This document shows, piece after piece, positions 21,056 through 32,510 of a stretch of DNA of 64,000 nucleotides. Source of the DNA: Lytechinus variegatus (Eukaryota > Echinodermata > Echinoidea > Temnopleuroida > Toxopneustidae). The stretch covers positions 9,318,140 through 9,382,139 of the forward strand of contig NC_054740.1 of NCBI RefSeq assembly GCF_018143015.1. The letters run 5' to 3'. Every line of letters starts with the position of its first letter. The first letter of the stretch is position 1. Position numbers and translations under genes: made by a program. The notes beneath the pieces are model-generated. The model made no database searches. It had not been told where the DNA came from and saw nothing but the letters and a program-made list of their open reading frames with translations.

Positions 21056-22412
21056 TAGCCCAAACGTAAATGGGCCCAAACAATATTAACCCCCGTTTTT
21101 GTCTCACCTGCATAGCAGAGTGAGACTATAGGCGCCGCTTTTCCGACGGCTGCGTCAACATCAAATCTTAACCTGAGGTTAAGTTTTTTAAATGACATCA
21201 TAACTTAGAAAGTATATGGACCTAGTTCATGAAACTTGGCCATAAGGTTAATCAAGTAATACTGAACATCCTATTGGAGTTTCATGTCACATGACCAAGG
21301 TCAAAGGTCATTTAGGGTCAATGAACTTAGACCATGTTGGAGGAATCAACATCAAAATCTTAACCTGAGGTTAAGTTTTTGAAATGTCATCATAACTTAG
21401 AAAATATATGGACCTAGTTCATGAAACTTGGACATAAGGTTAATCAAGTATCACTGAACATCCTGCATGAGTTTTATGTCACATGACCAAGGTCAAAGGT
21501 CATTTAGGGTCAATGAACTTTGGCCGAATTGGGGGTATCTGTTGAATTCCCATCATAACTTTGAAAGTTTATTGGTCTAGTTCGTAAAACTTGGACATTA
21601 GAGTAATCAAGTATCACTGAACATCCTGTGCGCATTTCAGGTCACATGACCAAGGTCAAAGGTCAATGAACTTTGGCCGAATTGGGTGTATCTGTTGAAT
21701 TACCATCATATCTCTGTCAGTTTATTGGTCTAGTTCATAAAAATTGGACATAAGAGTAACCATGTATCACTGAACATCTTGTGTGAGTTAGAGTAGTTTT
21801 CAAATTCAGCATTGCTGCTATATTGAACCGCGTGATGCAGGTGAGACGGCCAGAGGCATTCCACTTGTTTATAAAGGTCCTTATATTTATTAAATAAATA
21901 GTACTAAATTTGAAAGAAAAAAAAACATAAGAGCACGAGCTATTTCTTACCCAGTCTGTTTACATCGCCATTTTGGAGTGTTTTGTTATCGATACCAAGA
22001 TACCACACACGTCTAGAGCTGCCAACTTAGATTTAAAAAATACTTGAATCGGCCGATAAATATAATGAATCGTAAAATACTTGTTTCGGTCGATAAATAT
22101 CATGGGTCGATAAATATCATAAAAAGTGCTAAATGATATTTATTGACTGAAACAAGTATTTTACAATTCATAATATCTATTGGCTGATGTATTTTTTAAA
22201 TCTTAGACTGCAGCTCTACACGCGTGTGGTATCTTGTTATCGATAACAAAAGGTTCCAAAATGGCGATGTAAACAGACTGGGTAAGTAAACGCTCATGCT
22301 CTTATGTTTTTTTGTCAAATTTAGTACTCTTTATTTAATGAAATATAATGACCTTTATTAAAAACGGGGGAGGGGGTTAATATTGTTTGGGCCCATTTAT
22401 GTTAGTTTGGGC
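21056..22412. mobile_element. 1.36-kb palindromic element interrupted by a GTCTCACCTGC repeat
   Basis: The left arm (AGCCCAAACGTAAATGGGCC, then AACAATATTAACCCCCG, ... AGTACTAAATTT, ACCCAGTCTGTTTACATCGCC) is mirrored by the right arm (GGCGATGTAAACAGACTGGG, AAATTTAGTACT, GGGGTTAATATTGTTTGGGC). The centre is near 22110. The repeat at 21096-21869 lies only in the left arm, so it inserted later. No coding capacity was seen. Confidence 0.7.
21096..21869 (+). repeat. GTCTCACCTGC-ended repeat, copy 1
   Basis: It starts TTTTTGTCTCACCTGC, followed by GTGAGACTATAGGCGCCGC. It ends GATGCAGGTGAGACGGCC, then AGAGGCATTCCACTTGTT. The interior is about four diverged tandem units of 160-190 bp. Each has AACTTGGACATAAG, ATCACTGAACATCCTG and CACATGACCAAGGTCAAAGG. 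GTCTCACCTGC and GCAGGTGAGAC form inverted ends. Three perfect AGGTCAAAGGTCA motifs are present. It is inserted into the left arm of the palindrome. Confidence 0.85.
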
Positions 22413-23220
22413 TCCAAACTTAAAGGAAAACATGTGATTTAGGTTTACATGTACTTTCACCGTGGGAATCTTATCCCTACACAGGGATAAATGGCATACT
22501 GTCCCAGGCTTCATGGGGAGTAAGCCTACGTAGTAATTAATTTTACCCCCCAGAAGCCTCCAGGCTAAGGAGGAGGAGAATGTGAAAGAGGAGGAAGAAG
22601 GAAAATTACAAAATTTGTGGAGAAACAGGATAAGAAGTGGGATACTGAAAAAAATGAAAATATGAGACCAAGATAGAGTGATATGGTTGTGAGCTTTAGA
22701 TTTAGATTTACATGGATTTAGTAGATCTAGATGAGGGTGATGGAACAAGTCTAGAGGATGGAAGCATTAATTTAGAAATTTAGTTATGGCTTGAACTAGC
22801 AATGCCAAGTTTTTAAAAAATGTTATGCGTGAGATTTTCATGACTCGGCGTCTCTGCGCGCGCACGGCCAGTGGGCCTACTTACACTTGTACGTTTCAAA
22901 AAGGCACGCCCGCAAGATATGGGCTTGGGCTTCATCATAATATAGATCCATACTGCAAAACCATGCGATGCATGCACGCGATTCATCGTATCGCGTACTA
23001 GATGTGCGCTGACTGCACTCTTGATTCATCTCACGTGCCAGGGTAGACGTGACGGTGTGCAAAGGCGGTCGGCCAGTGCGTATAATCTAGCGAATAATGC
23101 TACCTTTTCTTTCTTTTTTTCTGTCGGGTCCCAATGTGTGAGATCGTGAGACGGACCCTGGATGCGTGAGTCTCATGCACAATGTGTGAGACGTGGTAGC
23201 TCTGTTGAACTGGAAAATTA
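22413..23220. other. Intergenic; CpG-containing patch near 22845-23090
   Basis: CpG-rich words (CTGCGCGCGCACGGCC; GGCGGTCGGCCAGTGCG) stand out from the AT-rich surroundings. This could be the promoter of the small gene at 26275, but no exon joining to it can be identified. Confidence 0.25.
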
Positions 23221-23227
23221 TAGGACT

Positions 23228-23700
23228 GATTGATTGATTGATTGATTGATTTTATTTGTCAGGTAACTATGAACAAGTACATGAAAATATGAACAGTAGT
23301 GTATACCTTGACAGGATTGCCCATGAAAGCCGAGATGGCTTATTTCCAATGGGGTCAACAATTAAAATAGGAAAAGACAACACCTTTAAAATGTAGGCAG
23401 AAAGTTGAGTTACAGCTACAATACACTAGACCAGTAAAGTATGTACTATGTAGTAGTGACTAGTACAAGTAAAGAAAGATTACATAACATGTAAATGCAA
23501 ATGAGAGGGAAAAACTATTCAGTCATTATGTATAGGGAGAGATGGGGGAAAATATCAAGTGCTACATGTACAATCCAATCAGAGCACGAACTGAACAATA
23601 CAGGAACTTGTTCTTCCCATCCACTATCATTGAGTGGAATCACCTGAGTGATGCTGTTGTCAACATCGACAAGCTCATTCAAGAAGGCCATTGACAGAAT
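23228..23700 (+). pseudogene. LINE C-terminal fragment and (GATT)n tract
   Basis: The plus strand at about 23568-23695 reads NPIRARTEQYRNLFFPSTII then EWNHLSDAVVNIDKL. This matches the LINE signature RTExxRNSFFPSTIxxWNxLPxxVVxAxSL. Only this terminal piece is recognisable. A (GATT)n tract at 23228-23256 may be the tail of another, opposite-strand LINE copy. Confidence 0.65.
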
Positions 23701-24439
23701 CTTTTAATCCTCACTCCACCCTCTCTCACCAGATGCGTTTATGCCCAGGAGTGCTCTGCATCATATACATCCAGATCCAGAGAAATAAAATAGGGGGAGA
23801 GAGATAAATTGTTTCTGGTTACGATATCATGATTTGCAAATTGGAAACAAAGATGTTAACTGTACATTGTAGCTTTTTCATATTTTCAAAATTAAATTTA
23901 CATCTGAAAATGATTTTCAGCAATATGTAAAATCTTCTTTAAAACACTTCTAGAAGCAGTGTGTGACAAGTTTTATCCACTTTTATTGTCTCCGAGCAAA
24001 TAGAGTGCATTCTATTAATTCATTCAGCAGTAAACTTACTGACATTGAAATAGAAAATTGATTGCCCAAATTCATCAAAAATTTGACAATGAAAATAGAT
24101 TAATTAATAAAATGCTGAGATGTCAGGTCATTGAAATGTTTCATTAATCATTTACGAGTATATTTTAATGGATACTCAAGTGTTTGTTTCAAATTGACAT
24201 AATTTATCATGTCCGTTTAATTAAGACTTGATACTACAGTATGTATATAAGGAGGTCCAATGATGCGATGAATCTTACCTGTCTTTAGTTTGATACATAC
24301 CCATTTTAAAGCTTTTAATAGAAGTGAAAATGAAATTGATTACACACCAAATTGAAAGCTAGTAAGTTACAAAAATGCAACCATGCAAGTTTCATAAATT
24401 TATACAGCTAATAACTGCTAAGTACATGTACATGTGTTT

Positions 24440-25030
24440 GCTTAGAAACACTAAAATTTGTGAACCTTCTTAAGTCTTGCTATGTTCACATTAGATATAT
24501 GACCTCTTGCCCCTATATTGATGGCTTCAAAACAAATAGAGTAACCGGTTTCATTTAAGTCAGTTAGCAGACCTTTGTATCGTTCGCACTTTCTTTCATG
24601 TGCGTTCTGAACATTAGTCTCAAATGGGACTGTCAGCTCTACCAAAAGCATTTTTTTTGTGTCTTCCTAAACTGTGACCATGTCAGGTCGTTGGCTGGTA
24701 ACGAGGATATGTGGAGGGAATGTGCCCCCTGCTACAGAATAACTTTCGAGGTCTAAATAAAGATTGAAGTTGCTTGTAGCAGTTTCTTTAATCGTTCTAT
24801 AAATAGCCAAAAGCACATTGATATGCCGCCACGCGAATCTGTTCAGAAACGATGGGCAATGCGGCAGAATATGATGTAAAGTGCTTAAAAGAATGCTTGA
24901 AAATATGGTTTATTTGTTGGTTTCGACACTTTGAGCAGAAAATACTTTTGCAGCTGTGTAAATTGTTACCAGTACTTAAAATCAAATTTGGAATTTGGAA
25001 TTTAAAAAAATAAATGTTTGTAATGTACAT
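24440..25030 (-). pseudogene. Retroelement-like fragment with zinc knuckle and PD-(D/E)xK-type end
   Basis: On the minus strand, in at least two frames, it reads FCSKCRNQ (CxxC), then ALHHILPHCPSFLNRFAWRH, then VTSQRPDMVTV, and after an in-frame stop KKMLLVELTVPFETNVQNAH followed by ERKCERYKGLL. The RPDxV...ELTVPxE...AxxRKxxxY pattern is a restriction-endonuclease-like motif found near the end of many non-LTR reverse-transcriptase proteins. The copy is degraded. Confidence 0.55.
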
Positions 25031-26242
25031 GTAACTGTTCAGGCTTCACATACATGTACACTGTACAATGATGTCATGGAATTCAGACCTGATAAGCACA
25101 ATAAAGTCGTATGTTAGAAGTTTGCTAATTGAAGCATTCTAGAATGAAAATGCTAATTAAATTTCTTTCAGTGGGTAAGTGGTGAAAATTCAAACTTGTA
25201 ATGTTTTTAAAATTCTTCATATTGTTCAATTGATTTTGGCTTCTTGCAGGGTCATAAGCGATAAGCATATTTGGACATGAGGCAATCAATTACCTACATG
25301 GAAATAAGTAGGGAAGTGCCAATTCAAGTAAGGAATGGCTCTTGATGATTAAACATATTAACTCTTTTTTAGCAGCCGTGCTGGCTGTGTGATGTCATGT
25401 AAACCAGAACTTAATTAGCCTACATGTAATGCCCTGAAAACATAAATTTGACTCTGATCAGTGGTGGAGCATGCTCCCCCGGCATGTTCCTAATCATAGG
25501 AAGTAGGGTTCATGGGTTAAAGTCCGACTTTGAATTTTTAAAGTTGGTCAAAATGCCTCACAAGCAGTAGGTTGAGGGATGATCCCTGGCTGAATTAATC
25601 TGACACATGGCAATTGCCTTATATGGAGAAGGGTAAGAAAGACTGGTTGTAGACCCCACTGAAAGTTAGATGAATTTGGACAATGAAAATCAATAATGTG
25701 TATACAAGTAAAGCAATAACATGCTATTCCTTTTCCATAGCTTGATAATATCTCTGATATTAGGTTTGGATTTGAACTTGAATTTCAATATTGTGAGGTA
25801 AATAACATCTATAGTTTAAATAATTAAATTCAACTTACAGTAACTGTATTTTCTTCAAAAGTATTACAAATCTGGTGATGTTTGAAGGTTTGCATGGTGA
25901 TATGATACTACGGTACTACTAGTACTACTCCATTTGCTGACTCAAGCCAGCCTTCTCTCACCTGCTCAAACCTCTACTCAAGCCTGACTACTACTCAGCT
26001 TTCCTTTTCTTCTGGTTTACAGTCCTTTTAAGGACTACACTCATTAAAAAAAACCCTCTTCTTTCAAACCTTCACTTTCTCTCTTTTTCATTTCACCTCC
26101 ATGTCTATCCACTTTTCTTATCTCAGTCCCTCTATGACTTTACACATGGTGGAACATATGACAAATCTACTTCAAAGAAAATCTAGATCTTAAAAATATT
26201 CATGACCAATTTAGGATACCTCCTCTTTCCATTTTATTTCAG
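25031..26242. other. Presumed upstream intron or intergenic DNA of the small gene
   Basis: It is AT-rich and ends in a pyrimidine-rich tract before the acceptor TTTATTTCAG at 26242. No exon or repeat was recognised. Confidence 0.35.
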
Positions 26243-26274
26243 CTGGGGCTGCTCGTGTGAACCTTACTAGGAAT

Positions 26275-27896
26275 ATGGCCAATATCTCAACAGAAATGCC
26301 AAAAGGAAACCCAACTGTCTACTTGATTGGTGGTGTTACCGCCTTTCTTGTGGCAGCTTCACTGGTAAGGAAACTTTTTTTTGCAAGTGAATATCAGAAA
26401 CGTTAAAATATGGTCATTTAGTAATACATTTTATTCCTAATGTTGGGATTTCCACAAATAGTACAATGATCTGACATAAAGTATTTTGTAAATTTCTGTT
26501 GGGAGTAGAAAGTTGATAGTTCTAAAAGTGTGACTAAACCTGCATGTTTGGCATTCAGATCAGGGGTATATTTTATAAGGCTGCTCGTAATGTTATTCAT
26601 GACTTTATGAATGACTCAAACTTGAAGTATATTAGAAATGAAACATGAGATTAGCAATTTTATTTCCAGTCTGCTGAAGTTATATTGTCTTTTTTGTTGT
26701 TGTTATCAAGTATTTTAATGGAAATCTAACCATTTTGCCAAAATTTGGAATATTATCATTAAAGGCAGGGATGTAGTCAAGACTCAAGACTATAGGAGAA
26801 AACCTCCCATAGGTTTTTTTTACCAAGGCTGGCAAAACGTACATGTAGCCTTGAGGCCGATCTTGACAACATCCCTGGGTATTAAAATGAAATTCAGTTT
26901 CATTTTACATCAGAGTAAATGCTGTATTCAGAGAACCTTTTCCAGTCATTTGTATTGGTGTAATCTACTTTTGCTAACGGCTTAATGATACATCTGCCAG
27001 CTTGGTTACTCTTTACACAGTACATTGTCATGGAAGATTATCACATACATAGTGTGATCTTTGAGTCGTGGGATAAGTGAAATGAATCAGAAAAAAAAGA
27101 GAAAAAGAAAGCTCTAAAATCCAAGCTTCCCAGAACTGTATACCCTTTGTGGAAGCGCCTTTGGTGTAGCAGTTCTGACTCTTGCCTTGTAATCAGAGGG
27201 TCGTGTGTTCGAATCCCACCATGGTCTAGCATCCTTTGGCAAGGCGTCAATCCACAATTTGTCACTCTCCACCCAGGTGTTAAATGGGTACCTGGTAGGA
27301 TGTGAAAGCCTATGTGGTATGCCTAGCAATTGAGTCTTGGAACTCTTGTTGGAATGCTCCCCAGGGAGTGGAGAAGGTGCATACATTGTATGCGGGCATG
27401 CAAGGATCTGATGACCGGGCTAATGATATATATCTGTCGCTATATAAATGCAGAATATTATTCATTTTATTATTATGTAAAATTTTTGTCAAGTTTGAAA
27501 AAAAATGTTTCTGTCTGCAGTGGAAATCATAAAAAAGTCAAGATTCTATTATGTGAAACCTGTGCATAGATAAAGAAATGAATGATGAATGGCATATACA
27601 GAATACAGTAAATATTCTCTCTTGACAAGAAAATCTTTGTAAATTTCTCTGTGGACTTGATCATATCCATTGTACCTCAAGTTCAAAGAACACTTTTTTC
27701 TAATTTGTTCTTATATCTATTTAAATGCATCATAGAAAGAATATCCTACCATTGGAGGAGAAAAGAATTCACAGAAAAGTTTTACTTCTCAACTTTCCAA
27801 ATGATTATCATTTTTTTCCTTTGGAATCAGGTTCAATTTAATGGGCTTGTTGTATGGGGAACTGCTCCAGACAGGAATTCAGCTGTGAAGAAATAG
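26275..27896 (+). CDS. Small single-pass membrane protein, last two coding exons; not recognised
   Basis: An exon at 26243-26364 follows TTTATTTCAG and ends at GTAAGG. The last coding exon at 27831-27896 follows GGAATCAG and ends in TAG; the junction is phase 0. From ATG 26275 the product is 51 residues: MANISTEMPKGNPTVYLIGG, a hydrophobic helix (about residues 14-40) and a short tail ending NSAVKK. The exon is also open upstream of this ATG (GAARVNLTRN), joined in phase 1 to an unseen exon, so the true start may lie further left. If so, that arginine-containing, acid-free stretch would resemble a mitochondrial presequence. Size and topology suggest a minor subunit of a membrane complex, but I do not recognise the family. 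AATAAA at 28430 fits a 3' UTR of about 550 nt. A SINE lies in the intron. Confidence 0.55.
27145..27480 (+). mobile_element. tRNA-derived SINE in the intron of the small gene
   Basis: The A box (TGGTGTAGCAGT) and B box (GTTCGAATCCC) lie in the head at 27155-27225. The body is shared with the SINE at 162-528 (CCAGGTGTTAAATGGGTACC; GGTAGGATG). It ends with ATATAAATGCAGAATATTAT and a T/A-rich tail. Minus-strand open frames here are antisense artefacts. Confidence 0.85.
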
Positions 27897-28450
27897 AACA
27901 CACATTGGATGTCAACATTTTCAGAGTTTCCCTCCATGTTTTGTAGGTCAGTAGAACCTTAGCTTAAATTTTTTATTGACCTTATTTTTTTTTTCATTTT
28001 TTTTTTTTTTTTCTGTATGTATTTGCACAATACATGTATGTATAAGATCTTCCAAGCTTTTTTATTTAAAGTTAAAGTATTAAGATTTTCTGGTCTATTT
28101 ATATATTCATTATTAATGCTAGAATTCAAGGGAATTTTCTTCTGTCAATGTATATAATATATATATAATGCCACTCTGTCAGCACCTTAAAAGTAATTGT
28201 TTCTGGGATTTAAAAGGGCACTGTAGGACATACGTTTCCAATGCCATTTGCCCATTGACAACCACTGTTATAAGACCCTTTATATGCAGATGTTTCTGTA
28301 CATCTGCCAAATTGTAACAAGATTGGTATTGTGGAATGGGGGCTTCATATCAATTAACCTGTTACATGTAGTTCCTTTTATGCACATGCTGTGTAGCCTG
28401 TGTTTGTACATGTTTTCACATGAAAATTGAATAAAATTTTTGGCTTTATA
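27897..28450 (+). terminator. 3' UTR and polyadenylation signal of the small gene
   Basis: A U-rich stretch with poly-T (28000-28010) runs to a canonical AATAAA at 28430-28435, followed by T-rich DNA. Confidence 0.6.
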
Positions 28451-28926
28451 TTTCAATAGCTATCTTACTTGTCCATTTTTATGCAGGGTTCATTAATACA
28501 GCACAAATTGGTCAAATTAAAAGCGCCACCAAAAAAATAAAGGCCAATAATTAGGGAATTATTAAATGAAGGCTGGTCAACAGGGTATCCACAACCATGG
28601 CCATGGATTCAAAAGCATTCATCCAAATGAGAGAAAGTTTACTTTGTCAAAGTCACAATGTCATTATTGCTGTGAATGCTGGCAAGTCTTTTATAATGTT
28701 TTGGTATACATCCAGTTCCCCTTTTGGTTGTTTCAGTTGTTCAAACAATCATAGCTCGTTGCTATTGTGTATTGGAAAAAAAGTAGGTCATCATTTAACA
28801 GGGTTACGTTGCAAGTTGTCCATTAAATGCAAAGTCTACCTCAACACCAAGTTGATTTAAATACTGAAATGAATAAAATGTAGCATTGTCAATTTAATCA
28901 GATGTAGAACAAAGTATAATCAAGCA
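28451..28926. other. Intergenic, nothing recognised
   Basis: The overlapping plus-strand frames at 28566-28860 have no domain and no splice context. Confidence 0.35.
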
Positions 28927-30035
28927 TTTTTGTCTCACCTGCGAAGCAAAGTGAGACTATAGGCGCCGCTTTTCCGACGGCGGCGGCGGCGGCGTCAACA
29001 TCAAATCTTAACCTGAGGTTAAGTTTTTGAAATGACGTCATAACTTAGAAAGTATATGGACCTATTTAATAAAACTTGGCCATAAGGTTAATCAAGTATT
29101 ACTGAACATCCTATTAGAGTTTCATGTCACATGACCAAGGTCAAAGGTCATTTAGGGTCAATGAACTTAGACCATGTTGGAGGAATCAACATCGAAATCT
29201 TAACCTGAGGTTAAGTTTTTGAAATGTCATCATAACTTAGAAAATATATGGACCTAGTTCATGAAACTTGGACATAAGGTTAATCAAGTATCACTGAACA
29301 TCCTGCATGAGTTTCACGTCACATGACCAAGGTCAAAGGTCATTTAGGGTCAATGAACTTTGGCCGAATTGGGGATATCTGTTGAATTCCCATCATAACT
29401 TTGAAAGTTTATGGATCTGATTCATGAAACTTGGACATAATAGTAATCAAGCATCACTGAAAATTTTGTGCAAGTTTCAGGTCTCATGATTAAGGTCAAA
29501 GGTTATTTAGGGTCAATGAACTTTGGCCGAATCGGGGGTATCTGTTGAATTACCATCATAACTTTGAAAGTTTATTGGTCTACTTCATTAAACTTGGACA
29601 TTAGAGTAATCAAGTATCACTGAACATCCTGTGCGCGTTTCAGGTCACATGACCAAGGTCAAATGTCAATGAACTTTGGCCGAATTGGGTGTATCTGTTG
29701 AATTACCATCATAACTTTGAAAGTTTATGGATCTGATTCATGAAACTTGTACATAAGAGTAATCAAGTATCACTGAACATTCTGTTCGAGTTTCAGGTCA
29801 CATGATCAAGGTCAAAGGTCATGTAAGGTCAATGAACTTTGTCCATGTTGGGGTTTTTTGTTGAATAACCATCATATCTCTGTAAGTTTATTGGTCTAGT
29901 TCATAAAAAGTGGACATAAGAGTAACCATGTATCACTGAACATCTTGTGCGAGTTAGAGTAGTATTCAAAGTCAGCACTGCTGCTATATTGAACCGCGTG
30001 ATGCAGGTGAGATGGCCAGAGGCATTCCACTTGTT
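28927..30035 (+). repeat. GTCTCACCTGC-ended repeat, copy 2 (longest intact copy)
   Basis: It has the same ends as copy 1 with about six internal 160-190 bp units, and a (GGC)n expansion at 28976-28995. Three perfect and two imperfect AGGTCAAAGGTCA motifs are present. Confidence 0.88.
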
Positions 30036-30099
30036 AAAATAATATAGTAATTTGATTATTTTAGAAAATATATTCCTGGTATATTGGCATCATTGTTTT

Positions 30100-32345
30100 T
30101 TCAATTCAATTCATGTTTTATTCAATTATTGAAAAAAAAATCAGTATACAAACCAAAATATAAGCAAAAGCTTGATGAGGGGGACACCCAATATATATAA
30201 ACGTACATAAAAGTCAAAAGGTAACAATAATAAACACAAACAATACATAGAGAATAAGACAGCAAACCTACAGGGGAGGAGGGGGGTCAGGAAAAAGGAA
30301 GTGAAAATGAATTATATGATTAATTGGCATACATAATTACAAGTGAACTTTTGAGTTTTGTTTTAAATGCAGTAATGTTTGTGCTAGAATTTACATTGGA
30401 AGGGAGGGAATTCCATATTCGAGGACCAGTGGATTTAAATGAATGAATGATTTAAATGATTGAACGCTACAGGATAATGGAATTTAGAGTTGGAACGGGA
30501 TGGTAGTCTTTATTATATTTTAATAGATTGATTATATTAAGGGGTGCTAAGTTGTGATTTACGTAGTACATTAAAATTGCAATTTGAATTTTATGAATAT
30601 CAAAAACTGTCAAGGTGTTTAATCTAAAAAATAAAGGGCGTGACAGAGCTAGGTAGTGGGAGTTAGAACAAATACGTAAGTAATATTACCATAATAGATA
30701 TAAGGAAGCAATAAAGAATTGTATAGCATAAGCAAATTTTTTCTGTAAGATTATTACATAATTTAGCTAGTATACCTATATATTTTTTGACATCTTATTA
30801 CTAACAAAAAGGCGGTGTTCATTGAAAGACAATTTGTCATCAAGTACAAATCCTAAGAATTTTTACGGAATTTACTAATTTTAAAGTTAAGTTTCTAATT
30901 TTAACATTGAAGTCAAAAGACACATTGTGGGATAAATTAGGTTTTCAAAAATACATGACACTTGTTTTATCATAATTGACAATTAGTTTGTTAGCATCGA
31001 ACCAATCACAAATCTTACATAATTCATCATTTGTTTTTTCCAGTAAATCTATAAAATTGCTATGGGTAGAAATAATAGTAGTGTCATCGCAAATAAAACA
31101 TAATTAAAGAATGAAGATGCTGAACATAAATCATTATATAAATAATACCCTTTTTACACAGGATTTTCTTAACCCCGGACTATCGCTAACCCCGTACTAT
31201 CCTTAACCCGTACTATTTTTTTTCCTTTTCACACATGCCAAATTGTTATTGCTAACCCCAGATAAGGAATGCTTGCTTTTTGAACACGAAACTCGTTAAA
31301 ACCGGACTAGTGGTTTTTGTCGATCATTCGTAGTACAAGTACTTCATTCGTACACTTTTTACACACGCTAAAATTTCCTTAACCCCCGTACTATAGGTGG
31401 GGCTAAATTGCCATTTAGCCCTACCTATAGTACGGGGTTAAGGTTAGCCCACTTTCGTTTTACACTAGCGATCTTAACCCCGTACTATCGCTCTTAGCAC
31501 CGCAATTGCTTTGATAACCCTGCTTTTTTGCAGGGCCAAATAATCCCGTACTAAAGGTGGGGTTAGCCCACTTTGCAAAAATGCTGGGTAAAAACAAAGT
31601 GGGCTAAGCTTAACCCCGTACTATAGGTGGGGGCTAAATGGCAATTTAGCCCCACCTATAGTACGGGGTTAAGGAAATTTTAGCGTGTGTAAAAAGGGTA
31701 TAAGGAAAAGAAGCGGGCCCAGTATAGAGCCATACTGACTCCATACTGGGCGATAGAATATTGAGAATCATAATTGTTAATTGAAGTGTAGCTTTGTCGA
31801 TCAATTAAGTAGCTCTGGAACCATTCCCACACTGCCCCCCTAATACCGTAATGAGATAATTTATATAAGAGAATGTTATGGTCTATGAGGTCAAAGCCTA
31901 GTCAAAGGCTTTTGAAAGGTCTAGGAATATTCCAAATGAGTGGTAATTATTATTTATATTAGTTAAGAGGGTATTATTTAAGTCAGTTAATGCATGCTTA
32001 CATGAATGTCCTACTCTAAATCCGTATTGACACTGTTGTTTAATATTCTATTATTATTATCTACCGTAAGTGGGAAATTAATCTTTTATATACAATTTTT
32101 TCAGGATCTTAGTAATAGTTCAGTAATTAGAAAATGAATGTTTATCGCCTTTTTTGAAAACTGGGATGATTTTTCCGATTTTTAAACTATTGGGTACTTT
32201 GCCAGAACATAAAGATAAATTAAATATATGTACTAATGGTTTAAGTATAGAAAAAAATACTTTTTTTATAACAAAGGAGCTTACATGTGTATCGTCAAAA
32301 CCGGTACTATAATTTAACTTTAATTCCTTAATGATTTTAATTATT
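30100..32345 (-). pseudogene. Decayed LINE (CR1/L2-like) with reverse-transcriptase motifs
   Basis: Read on the minus strand from about 32340 to 30100. LKIGKIIPVFKKGD is near 32180. QYGFRVGHSC is near 32030. FGIFLDLSKAF is near 31930, with a stop just after it, and HNILLYKLSHYGIRG is near 31850, followed by WFQSYLIDRQ. DDTTIISTHSNF is near 31090, where a one-base loss breaks the FADD motif. CDWFDANKLIVNYDKT is near 31000. A (TTGAAT)n-like tail lies near 30100. This is the canonical order of LINE RT motifs; stops and frameshifts show it is dead. The element at 31148-31698 interrupts it. Confidence 0.8.
31146..31700. mobile_element. TA-flanked palindromic element nested in the LINE
   Basis: It starts CCCTTTTTACACA and ends TGTGTAAAAAGGG, flanked by TA on both sides (31146-31147; 31699-31700). 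The interior repeats AACCCCGTACTAT many times in both orientations. An internal segment (31365-31423) is an inverted copy of the right end (31626-31690), suggesting a partial second copy or a rearrangement. No coding capacity was seen. Confidence 0.8.
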
Positions 32346-32510
32346 ACAACAATGGCAATTCAATTTCAATTCATATTTTATACATAGATGTATAAATAGC
32401 TAACAAAAAAATGTCAAAAGCAATATTCAGATTAGATTATGCAAATTTAAGTTGTTTGTAGAGAGCCAAGAGTCTTTACCCTACATGGATAGATAGAAAA
32501 AGATACCCCC
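32346..32510. other. Possible LINE 3' tail and unassigned DNA
   Basis: CAATTCAATTTCAATTCATA at 32355 resembles the tails of the neighbouring minus-strand LINEs. Nothing else was recognised. Confidence 0.35.

Noticed and set aside
20995-21201. Minus-strand open frame repeated at 53856-54056
   Set aside because: It lies in the start of the GTCTCACCTGC repeat and recurs only because the repeat does.
27041-27386. Two minus-strand open frames
   Set aside because: Antisense of the SINE at 27145-27480.
26275-27896. Assignment of the small gene to COX7A
   Set aside because: A short PxVYLxGG-like resemblance exists, but the rest of the helix and the tail do not match that family.
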